From the NCBI RefSeq assembly GCF_029338515.1, contig NZ_CP119988.1:4340001-4404000 (forward strand): a stretch of DNA of 64,000 nucleotides, written 5' to 3'. Both the position numbers and the translations under genes were made by a program. Source of the DNA: Haloglomus litoreum (GTDB taxonomy: Archaea > Halobacteriota > Halobacteria > Halobacteriales > Haloarculaceae). The notes below the pieces were generated by a model. It did not search any database and had not been told where the DNA came from. It was given only the letters and a program-made list of their open reading frames with translations. Of this stretch, positions 42,870 through 50,632 are shown piece by piece (positions within the stretch are counted from its first letter, which is position 1; every line of letters begins with the position of its first letter).

Positions 42870-43240
42870 TTACTTACCGACTACAATAAGCCATGAATAT
42901 CGGCCATATGGCTCCATAACCCTTCATCCAAAGAAAATCAAAATATACAATATAAAACACTATAATCCCACAATTAAATCTTTATCCCCCCAAAATATTA
43001 GTAACAACCACTTAAGAAATCCTTTAGTAGTCTTTAGAACCTTTTTGCGTTTGCTATTTTCAGAGATATCTCGAGAATTTAGGAAGTAAAAATCTTATAG
43101 TGCCCTCTGGACCATTCTTCCGCAACAAACTTTCTCCAGACATCCTTATTCATATATTTCCAATTTACAAGTATAAACCGCAGCCTGGCCCGGATGTAAC
43201 CTCTGCATATATCTTGTAGGTTTTGTAAGTGAAATGAGCA
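42870..43240. other. A/T-rich tract, module 2
   Basis: About 370 bp of very A/T-rich DNA (for example AAAATCAAAATATACAATATAAAAC) within a GC-rich chromosome. No gene is seen. Several TATA-like sites are present. The position upstream of rdfA mirrors the tract of module 1. It could be a promoter/nucleoid region, an old integration scar, or foreign DNA. Confidence 0.6.
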
Positions 43241-43503
43241 TCGTTGGTGCCATCATGGCGGACCCCGGACGGTCTGTCGCCGGGGTGGCATCGGAACCGC
43301 GGTCGGGTGACACGGGTAGCGACGGTGCATCCCCAGCCCGGCCCCCAGGCAACGCCCGTGCGGCTCCGGCCCCCCAGCCGGAGCTTCGGGGCGCTCCACG
43401 CTGTCGGATGGGGAGTGTGGTCTTCGGTTCACCGTCCGGCGAATCTCCCCACCCGGTGAGGCCACCGGCGACGAGTGTATGGGGCGACGAGCGGGCGTCG
43501 CGG
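43241..43503. other. GC-rich intergenic stretch
   Basis: GC content returns to the chromosomal level. Open frames here are arginine/proline-rich shadows without family or codon support. No repeat or RNA gene is recognised. Confidence 0.35.
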
Positions 43504-44313
43504 TCAGCCGCCGATGGGCCAGTCCGGCCGCTCGGCGGCGAGCTCGGCCAGCGGCCTCGACTCGCGCCGGAACTCGCCGAAGAGCCCCTCCAACCACTCG
43601 ACCGCGTCGGGCCGGTCGTTCTCGACGTATCCGAGGAGGTTGCGGTGGGGACCATGGACGAGGAGCCGCGCCGTCGTCACACCGTCGGCCGTCATCAGGT
43701 AGAACGCGTAGGGGAGACGGTCGACGACGTGGAGCCCGAGCCACTCGCTCCGCAGGCTGCCCTCGAGCCGGTCGGGGTAGTTCTCGACGAGCGTGGGGAC
43801 GAGCGACGCGGGAACGAGGAGGTCCACACGCAGGTCCTCCTCGACCGCGCTGCGCCGGTAGAGGAGCTCGATGAACTGCTCGCTGTTGGCCGCGACGGCA
43901 CCGCCCCGGACCCGGTCGGCCGCGGCGAGCGACTCGGTGATGCGGTCGATCACCACCGCCGGTGGGAGCCGATCCGTGCTGACGACCTCGCCACCGGCGA
44001 AGAACCGGTGGTCCCGCGGTGCGTCGGCCGGGAGGTTCCGGGCGAGTTCGGCCGCCGCCCCGGCGGTCTCGGCGATGGCCGTCGCCTCCGTCACGGTGTC
44101 GAGGAGCACCCGACCCGCGTACGTGGTGACGAACCCCTCGTCGCGCTCCTCGACGAGCCCCACGTCGGTCAGGGCCGCGATGGCCCGGTCGACCGTGGAG
44201 CGGGAGTCACCGAGGTCGTCGATGAGGTCCCGCTTCCACGCTGGCTGCTCGGCCAGTCGCTCCAGGTACGCTCGTCGCGAGAGTGCGAGGTCGAGCATCG
44301 GCGTATCTACCAT
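43504..44313 (-). CDS. FilR1/DUF1724-type winged-helix transcriptional regulator
   Basis: A 269-residue archaeal regulator. An N-terminal winged helix (residues about 15-75: LAEQPAWKRDLIDDLGDSRS, TVDRAIAALTDVGLVEERD) is joined to a ligand-binding domain of the FilR1/DUF1724 type (AFYLMTADGVTTARLLVHGP near residue 210, VENDRPDAVEWLEGLFGEFR at the end). Many haloarchaeal members respond to small molecules and repress adjacent genes. It stands alone, between the A/T-rich tract and a small ORF on the other strand. The target is unknown. Confidence 0.82.
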   Translation of the reverse strand: MVDTPMLDLALSRRAYLERLAEQPAWKRDLIDDLGDSRSTVDRAIAALTDVGLVEERDEGFVTTYAGRVLLDTVTEATAIAETAGAAAELARNLPADAPRDHRFFAGGEVVSTDRLPPAVVIDRITESLAAADRVRGGAVAANSEQFIELLYRRSAVEEDLRVDLLVPASLVPTLVENYPDRLEGSLRSEWLGLHVVDRLPYAFYLMTADGVTTARLLVHGPHRNLLGYVENDRPDAVEWLEGLFGEFRRESRPLAELAAERPDWPIGG

Positions 44314-44458
44314 CCATCACCGACCGGCGTCAAAAACCCACGCATTCGACCAGGACACGCGCGGCCGGACGCCGTCGCGACGACCCGCGGCGACCGCGAG
44401 CGATAATGTATTATCAATCATTAACTTTATCCGGCGGGCGCCCATCGTCCGGGATACG

Positions 44459-44608
44459 ATGCGCCAGCAGGCCCCTGCCCCACTCGTCCCGGAGATGCCG
44501 ACACCGACCGAGGCCCCCGATGAGCCGCGACCGACCGCCGACGGTGGCGAGCGCCGCTCGCTCCCCGAGCGGACGTTCGGCGCGCCGCTCGTCCCGGACC
44601 ACCGCTGA
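44459..44608 (+). CDS. possible 49-residue protein
   Basis: The frame begins MRQQAPAPLVPEMPTPTEAP and ends ERTFGAPLVPDHR. It is proline-rich and disordered. An A/T-rich AATGTATTATCAATCATTAACTTTAT lies just upstream and could be its promoter. No family is recognised; this may be a chance frame. Confidence 0.22.
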   Translation: MRQQAPAPLVPEMPTPTEAPDEPRPTADGGERRSLPERTFGAPLVPDHR

Positions 44609-44658
44609 CGCGGCCCGCTTCTCCGCCGACCGCACGCGAATAGCGGCGGCGCCCCCGG

Positions 44659-45171
44659 TCACTCGAACAGTTCCTCGTGACGCTCCGCGAGGTTCGTGTA
44701 CTCGCCGGAGTGGTACTCCTCGAACACCTCGTCGGGATCGATGTTCGTCTCCTCGAGCGGCGTGACCGAGGCGGGCATCCCCCGGACGAACGACTCCGGC
44801 GGGACCTCGTAGTCCGCCGGGACCACCGTGCCCGAGGCGACGATGCTCCGCGTGCCGATGGTGGAGTCGGTGACGGTGGAGTTGAACCCGACCATCGCGC
44901 CCGCCGCGACGAACGTGTCGTTGAGGACGGCCCCGTGCCCGACCATCACCCCGCGGCTCACCTCCGAACCGTGGAGGGTGGCGTTGTCCCCGACGTGGGC
45001 GGCCCTGCCGATCCGGACGGGGGCCACGTCGCCCCGGAGTACGACGCCGGGCCAGACGCTCGCGTCCGCCTCGACGGTCACGTCGCCGACCAGCGTCGCC
45101 TCCCGGCTCACGTGAGCGTCCTCGTGGATCTCGGGCTCTGCTCCTTCGAACGCGTAGGTGCGGCTGTCCAT
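44659..45171 (-). CDS. gamma-carbonic-anhydrase-like left-handed beta-helix protein
   Basis: A 170-residue hexapeptide-repeat protein of the gamma-CA/PaaY family (ASVWPGVVLRGD, RIGRAAHVGDNATLHG). Two of the three zinc histidines are present, His67 in DNATLHG and His79 in VGHGAVL. The third, five residues later, is Asn84 (VLND) where the family has His. Full carbonic anhydrase activity is therefore doubtful; a thioesterase or scaffold role is possible. The start MDSRTYAFEGAEPEIHED fits family length. It is divergent from the LLM oxidoreductase gene. Confidence 0.85.
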   Translation of the reverse strand: MDSRTYAFEGAEPEIHEDAHVSREATLVGDVTVEADASVWPGVVLRGDVAPVRIGRAAHVGDNATLHGSEVSRGVMVGHGAVLNDTFVAAGAMVGFNSTVTDSTIGTRSIVASGTVVPADYEVPPESFVRGMPASVTPLEETNIDPDEVFEEYHSGEYTNLAERHEELFE

Positions 45172-45280
45172 GGTCGTACCGACGCGCCCCCGGACCAAAA
45201 CCGTGTGGACCGTCAGCAAGAACCATACCCCGGGCGATGCGACCGGAGGGCCCATACCCGCAGCGCCCCCACCGCCGTCC

Positions 45281-46219
45281 GTGACGGAGTGCGACGCCGA
45301 CCACCGCAACGCCGGCTTCGAGCGCCTGTTCGGCGACGACGGCCTCACCGTCGGGACGGGCTTCCCGCTCACCGACAGCCGGCAGTCGCGCCCGCCGGTC
45401 GAGCGCGAGCTGGAACTCGCCGCGCACGCCGAGGCGGTCGGGTTCGACGCGCTGTGGGCCCGCGACGTGCCCTTCCGCTGGCCGCGCTTCCGCGACACCG
45501 GCCAGACCTACGACACCTTCCCCTGGCTGAGCCACGTCGCCGCCCACACCGACGAGGTGGCCCTGGGCACGGCGAGCGTCGTCCTGCCCATCCGCCACCC
45601 GGCCCACGTCGCGAAGGCGGCCGCGTCGGTCGACCGCCTCTCGGACGGGCGACTCGTGCTGGGCGTCGCCACCGGTGACCGGGACCCGGAGTACGACGCG
45701 TTCGACGTCGACCCCGAGGAGCGCGGCGCGCGCTTCCGGGAGTCGGTCGCCACGATGCGGGCGCTCTGGCGTGGGGAGTTCCCCGAGCGCGAGGGCTGGT
45801 GGGGCGAACTCGACGGAGAACTGGACCTCGTCCCGAAGCCGACGACCGGGACGCTGCCGCTGCTTCCGACCGGCCACTGCCGCCAGACCGTCGAGTGGCT
45901 CGGCGCGAACGGCGACGGCTGGCTGTTCTACCACCTCCCCGAGGACACGCTGGCGTCGTACCTCGACGACTGGCACGCCGCCGCGGCTGAGAAACCGTTC
46001 GCGATGGCGCTGCAGGCGAAGCTGGCCGACGACCCGACGGCCGACCCCGAGCACGTCCACCAGGGCTTCCGGGCGGGTGCGGAGTGGTTCGTCGAGTACT
46101 TCGCTCGACTGGAAACGGTGGGCGTCGACCACGTCCTCGTCGGGGTCGGTGCGGACGGGGAGTCGGACCCCGAGCGGGCGCTGACGCGGTTCGCCGAGGC
46201 GGTCATCGAGCAGGTGTAG
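45281..46219 (+). CDS. LLM-class (luciferase-like) flavin oxidoreductase
   Basis: A 312-residue F420/FMN-dependent luciferase-like oxidoreductase. Family features are LAAHAEAVGFDALWARDVPF near residue 50, VALGTASVVLPIRHPAHVAKAAASVD, LVLGVATGDRDPEYDAFDV and the C-terminal FARLETVGVDHVLVGV. Start codon GTG at 45281 is preferred because residues upstream are disordered and lie in the promoter region of the divergent gamma-CA gene; a GTG/ATG further 5' is not excluded. The substrate is unknown. Confidence 0.82.
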   Translation: MTECDADHRNAGFERLFGDDGLTVGTGFPLTDSRQSRPPVERELELAAHAEAVGFDALWARDVPFRWPRFRDTGQTYDTFPWLSHVAAHTDEVALGTASVVLPIRHPAHVAKAAASVDRLSDGRLVLGVATGDRDPEYDAFDVDPEERGARFRESVATMRALWRGEFPEREGWWGELDGELDLVPKPTTGTLPLLPTGHCRQTVEWLGANGDGWLFYHLPEDTLASYLDDWHAAAAEKPFAMALQAKLADDPTADPEHVHQGFRAGAEWFVEYFARLETVGVDHVLVGVGADGESDPERALTRFAEAVIEQV

Positions 46220-46228
46220 CGACCGGGG

Positions 46229-46651
46229 TCATCGCGGCGTCTTCCCGGAGGCCTCGCCGGCGCCCCCCGCAGCGTCGGACTCGTCCTCGCCCCCCTCACC
46301 CACCAGGAGCGCCCCCGTGACGAGGAGGCCGATGGCCGCGCCGCCGCCGGTCCACACCGCCACGCCGACCACGAGGACGGCGTCCCCGGTCCAGGTCACG
46401 AGCGCCCCGAGGAGCGCACCGGCCACCGCCCCGGCCAGGAGGCCGGCGACGACGAAGGCGGCCCGCGAGGCGCCGCCGAGGCGAGAGGCGAGCATCTCGA
46501 CGAGCGCCGCGACGACGATGCCGACAGAGATGCCGTAGGCGGCGCCCATGGCGACTCCGGTGCCGCCGAGCGTGCCGGCGGTCGCACCGACACCAGCTCC
46601 GAAGACGATACCGAGACCGACCGCACGGTTCGTGTCGACAGTCGTGTTCAT
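46229..46651 (-). CDS. membrane protein, glycine-rich helices
   Basis: A 140-residue protein with four predicted membrane segments rich in Gly/Ala/Val (GIVFGAGVGATAGTLGGTGV, GISVGIVVAALVEML, VVAGLLAGAVAGALLGALV, VLVVGVAVWTGGGAAIGLLV) and an acidic tail. No motif identifies a substrate. It is convergent with the LLM gene. The start MNTTVDTNRAVGLG at 46651 lies within an A/T-poor region; longer versions are not family-like. Confidence 0.65.
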   Translation of the reverse strand: MNTTVDTNRAVGLGIVFGAGVGATAGTLGGTGVAMGAAYGISVGIVVAALVEMLASRLGGASRAAFVVAGLLAGAVAGALLGALVTWTGDAVLVVGVAVWTGGGAAIGLLVTGALLVGEGGEDESDAAGGAGEASGKTPR

Positions 46652-46906
46652 ACCCGAACGAACGTCACGTGACCCGATATAGCGCGAACCCGGTTCTCCC
46701 GGGCTGGGAACCGCTCCGGCGACCGCGGGAAGGTGTGTGTACGCTGACGCTCGGCTGCAGCCGACATACCCCACATGAGGCAGGAACAATTCGGTAAACG
46801 CGGTAGTTGTTCGCCAGAGGCGAACTCTGGAGACCTCTTCGGCATCCTGTGACGGTATCGAGCCGTGGCCGGCGAGTCGGCGGAGCGCTGGCCTCGGATG
46901 CGACCC

Positions 46907-48520
46907 CTAGTCCGGAATCGTCACGATGTACGTCGTCGTGTACCCCTCGCCCGCGGGGTCGACGTACCTGACACTGAGGAACATGAAGTCCCCCTTCAGG
47001 TTGTTCTTCAGGGAGTCGATGGTGACGGTGGCCGTCTCGCCGGTCCCGCCGTCGGCGGCCAGGTCCGGCCCCTGGACCGCGGCGAACTCGCCGGGGATCG
47101 TCAGCTGTCGCTGGTACCCCGCGTAGCTGAACGTCCCGGTGGGCGGCGGAGGGGTCGTGTCGTCGGAGAAGTAGTACGAGACACGGACGGCAGCCATCCG
47201 GAGGTCCGACGAGGCGTCGTTGTCGAACGTCAGGCTGGCGTTCGGCCCGTCGGAGGTGGCCGAGACGAGCCGGACCCGCTCGGCCCCCGGCGCCGGATTG
47301 ACCGCGGCGATGTCGTCCTCGCGGTCGTCGACGGTGAGGACGGTGACGGGGATGGTCAGCTGCTCGCCGTCGTCGGTGGTGTCACCGTCGCCGTCGCGGT
47401 CCATCGTGACCGTGACGGCGGTCGAGCCATTCGCCGCCGGCGCCGTGTACTGCACCGTCGCGCGACCCGACTCGTCGGTCACCACCCGCGACCGACCGAG
47501 CAGGCCGTCCTCGGCGGCGAACGTGACTGGCACGCCGCCGACCGGGTTGTTGAACCGGTCGTACACCCGGATGTCGAGGGTGGAGCCGCCGAGCGGCCGG
47601 AGGAGGAGCGACGGCGTGTCGGTCGAGAGGTACCGGGGGGCGAACGCCTCCGTCTCGGACCCCAGCCCGACCGCCCCCAGCCGCAGTTCGTAGGACACGC
47701 CGGGCTCGAGTTCGACCGTCAGGACCCCGTCGGCGACCGTCACGCCCGCGTCGTCACCGACGATGTGGCCGCCGTTGCTGGCGTACTCCGCGGAGAGGTA
47801 CTCCTCCCAGGTGGCCTCGGAGAGCCCCGTCGGCACGCGGACGACCAGCGGCCCGGCCGACGCGTTCGTGACCGTCACCGTCCGCATCGGCGCGCTCAGG
47901 GGCTCGACGGCGACCGACTCCGGCGCCACGCCCGTCCGGTTCAGGTCGCCACGGACCGCCGTCAGCGTGATGCGGTCGTCGGCGAGCAGGTCGTCGCCCA
48001 GCAGCCGGACGGAGCCGTCGTACTCCCTGACGAGGACGCCGTGTTCGTACCGGGTGACCGGCGCGCCGGTGTACTCGTTGTACCGCGGCTGGTAGGTGAG
48101 GAGCTGGGACTCGCCGGAGATGGTGTTCCCGGCGGGTGGCGGGTAGTCGGCCTCGCCGGACACGTCGACGTTGGCGACCGAGAGGGTGCCGGCGCCGCTC
48201 GTCGAGAGCCGGCCGCTCGCCGGGGCCGGGTTGTAGAGGAACGGCCGGATCGGGTAGTCCGTCCCGAGGGTGACGACCGCGGTGGCCGGACTGTCCTCCA
48301 CGACCGAGCGCCGGACGGCCGCGTCGAACTGCTGGAACTCCGCCTGGACCTGGCGGCTGTGTTCGACCTCGGTCCCCGCGTTCCAGACCGGAACCGACCC
48401 GAGCTGGATCACCGACAGCACCGCGACGAGGAACCCGAACACGAGGATCGCACCGAGCACCGCCGAGACCGCCCTGTCGCGGGACGGGGCGTGCCGGCCG
48501 AGGGGAGCGATTCGGGTCAT
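46907..48520 (-). CDS. type IV pilin-like surface protein with Ig-like domain
   Basis: A 537-residue secreted protein. The N-terminus resembles archaeal type III signal peptides: a charged stretch (RHAPSRDR) followed by AVSAVLGAILVFGFLVAVLSVI as the hydrophobic helix. An extracellular beta-rich part follows. Residues about 355-400 (RVYDRFNNPVGGVPVTFAAE, SRVVTDESGRATVQYTAP) match a bacterial Ig-like (Big_1, invasin type) domain. Its ATG overlaps the PilC stop at 48517-48520, so it is the third gene of a pilB-pilC-pilin operon. It is much larger than a normal pilin and could be a tip or adhesin. Confidence 0.82.
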   Translation of the reverse strand: MTRIAPLGRHAPSRDRAVSAVLGAILVFGFLVAVLSVIQLGSVPVWNAGTEVEHSRQVQAEFQQFDAAVRRSVVEDSPATAVVTLGTDYPIRPFLYNPAPASGRLSTSGAGTLSVANVDVSGEADYPPPAGNTISGESQLLTYQPRYNEYTGAPVTRYEHGVLVREYDGSVRLLGDDLLADDRITLTAVRGDLNRTGVAPESVAVEPLSAPMRTVTVTNASAGPLVVRVPTGLSEATWEEYLSAEYASNGGHIVGDDAGVTVADGVLTVELEPGVSYELRLGAVGLGSETEAFAPRYLSTDTPSLLLRPLGGSTLDIRVYDRFNNPVGGVPVTFAAEDGLLGRSRVVTDESGRATVQYTAPAANGSTAVTVTMDRDGDGDTTDDGEQLTIPVTVLTVDDREDDIAAVNPAPGAERVRLVSATSDGPNASLTFDNDASSDLRMAAVRVSYYFSDDTTPPPPTGTFSYAGYQRQLTIPGEFAAVQGPDLAADGGTGETATVTIDSLKNNLKGDFMFLSVRYVDPAGEGYTTTYIVTIPD

Positions 48521-50631
48521 AGTAGCAGGAAGGTCACCGTGCCGAGCGTGACCATCGCGATGGCGTACTTCAGGCCGCTGGCGACCCGGTTGTCGCGCAG
48601 GAGCCCGGCGATGACACCGGCACCGACCGCCTGGATGATGACCGCGTGGAAGAACAGGAGCCGGTACGTGTCGACCGGGATCGAACCGAACGCGAACGCC
48701 GGTTCGTCGGTGGCGGCCGGGGCCGCCGAGACGATGCGCTCGATGGGGTCGAGGAAGCTCGCCGTCAGGAGCCCGATGACCGCGAGGAACACGAGGTAGC
48801 CGATGACGATGACGATCAGGTACGAGCTCATCTCCCGGCGGCGCCGGGCCTCCAGTTCGGCGGCGATGTGCGTGTCCTCCGCGGCGATGGAGAGCACCGT
48901 CGCGAGGTCCTGTGAGACCCGCTGGGCCCGCGCGACGAGCGTCAGGGTCCGCGCCATGGAGGCGACGCCGAGCCGGTTGCCGAGCCGCCGGAGCGCACCA
49001 CTGACATCGTCGGACCAGCGGATGTCGTTGTGGACGATGCGGAGCTCGTCGGCGAGCGCGCCCGTCGACCACTCCGCGACGACCTCCAGCGAGTCCCGGA
49101 GGTTGATACCCATCTCGTTGGCGCTCGCGAGCAGGTTGAGTGTCTCGGGGAACCGCTGGAGGAACGCCTCCCGACGCCGTGACTCGAGCCCCTCGAACAC
49201 GGCGTAGGGGACCGTCACGAGGTAGAACGGGACCAGAACCACCAGCAGGGTGACGCCGACGGGGTCGGCGACCCAGCCCGCCACGGTCGTCGGGATGCGA
49301 TCCGTGGTCAGGAGCCAACCGAGCACACCCAGCGCGAGCGGGCCCGTCACCACCATCGACAGGGCGGGTCGCTCCCGGAGCGTCCGGACCGGGTTCGACA
49401 CCGACTCGAGGAGTGCCAGCGTCCGCTCGTTCCGACGGAACTGCCGGTAGACGGGGTCATCGGCGTCGATGTCGTCCGCCCCACCGTCGTCGGCGTGTAT
49501 CTCGGCGGGACCCGCCACGTCGAGTTCGACCTCGCCCGGCGCGAACTGCTCGGAGAAGACCGAGAGCACGACGGCGAACCCGACCATCCCGAGCGGCAAC
49601 ACGAGGTAGACGACCGCCGCCAGCTCCAGCAGCAGGGACGCACCGAGGAGGTTGATGACCACCATGATGACGATGAGGAAGAGCGGCGCAGCCACCAGGC
49701 CGACGACGAACACCTCCGAGAGGACCGCGAGGAACTCCAGGTACTCCTCCTGCTCGTTGCGAGCCCGCTGGAGGTAGACGCGGCTCTCGGTCTTCAGGAA
49801 CGAGTCCAGCTCCCCACCCGACTCCAGCAGACTCACCAGGTCGGTCAGGAACTGCTCGAGGCCGTGACTGGGGGTGAGCTTGCGGGCGCGCCGGATGCTC
49901 GCGTAGATGTCCGAGTCGAACAGGTCGATGTCGCGCTGGATGGCGCTGAACTCCTCGCTGATGTCGCCGTAGGCGTCGGACGCGGTCGCCAGCTCGTCGA
50001 TGACGTCCGGGAGCGACATCCCACCCTTCGCCAGGGCGTACATGAACACGATGGCGCTCGGGAGGGCGAAATCGATGGCGCGCTGGCGGCGGGAGGCGAC
50101 CTCCCGGGGGTAGTAGTATCGGACCGTCCAGACGAGCCCGCCGAGGCCCGCGCCGACCCCGACGACGATGAGTCCACGCAGCAGGCCCTCCTTGACCGGT
50201 GAGACGATGGCGACGAGTGGCGCCGGCGCGAGGCGGACGATCGTCGGCGGGAGCGTGACCCCGGTCAAGAGTCCCCCGGCCCCGAGGGCCAGCGTGACGA
50301 GGAACCCGAGGACGAGCCCGAGCAGTCCGGCCGCGACGGCGTAGTAGACACTCCACGTCAGGTACTCGTCGTAGAGGGTCTGCGAGCGCGCCTGGAGGAG
50401 CCAGCGCTGGAGGTCTCGGTGGTTGTGTGGACGCGTGAGGAAGTACGTCCGGACCCAGCCGTATCGCTCGCGGAGTTCGGCCGTGTCCGCGAGGTCGGGC
50501 GAGCGGTACTGCCCCGTGTACTCGAACAGTGACTGGGCCATCGCGGCCCCGTCCGTCGCGTCGGGATGGCCGTCGGAGCCGGGAGGCGCCGCCACGTCGT
50601 CGGACGCGTCCTCGTCCGGGCTCGACGCCAC
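48517..50631 (-). CDS. pilC: type IV pilus assembly membrane protein PilC/TadC-like
   Basis: A 704-residue double T2SSF-domain protein with about nine membrane segments. The first T2SSF domain contains FALPSAIVFMYALAKGGMSL near residue 190 and the second FPETLNLLASANEMGINLRD near residue 490, both typical of archaeal PilC. It forms the membrane platform driven by the PilB ATPase. Start is GTG at 50631, one base after the PilB stop codon; the acidic N-terminus (about 50 residues) is haloarchaeal. It overlaps the downstream pilin-like gene. Confidence 0.88.
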   Translation of the reverse strand: MASSPDEDASDDVAAPPGSDGHPDATDGAAMAQSLFEYTGQYRSPDLADTAELRERYGWVRTYFLTRPHNHRDLQRWLLQARSQTLYDEYLTWSVYYAVAAGLLGLVLGFLVTLALGAGGLLTGVTLPPTIVRLAPAPLVAIVSPVKEGLLRGLIVVGVGAGLGGLVWTVRYYYPREVASRRQRAIDFALPSAIVFMYALAKGGMSLPDVIDELATASDAYGDISEEFSAIQRDIDLFDSDIYASIRRARKLTPSHGLEQFLTDLVSLLESGGELDSFLKTESRVYLQRARNEQEEYLEFLAVLSEVFVVGLVAAPLFLIVIMVVINLLGASLLLELAAVVYLVLPLGMVGFAVVLSVFSEQFAPGEVELDVAGPAEIHADDGGADDIDADDPVYRQFRRNERTLALLESVSNPVRTLRERPALSMVVTGPLALGVLGWLLTTDRIPTTVAGWVADPVGVTLLVVLVPFYLVTVPYAVFEGLESRRREAFLQRFPETLNLLASANEMGINLRDSLEVVAEWSTGALADELRIVHNDIRWSDDVSGALRRLGNRLGVASMARTLTLVARAQRVSQDLATVLSIAAEDTHIAAELEARRRREMSSYLIVIVIGYLVFLAVIGLLTASFLDPIERIVSAAPAATDEPAFAFGSIPVDTYRLLFFHAVIIQAVGAGVIAGLLRDNRVASGLKYAIAMVTLGTVTFLLL

Positions 50632-50632
50632 G

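Noticed and set aside
42870-43240. Possible replication origin in the A/T-rich tract
   Set aside because: No Orc1/Cdc6 gene is nearby and I see no origin recognition box repeats flanking the tract.
48521-49318. N-terminal extension of the pilin-like gene to 49318
   Set aside because: The extra 266 residues are an arginine/proline-rich shadow of pilC; the ATG at 48520 gives a proper pilin-type signal and overlaps the pilC stop.
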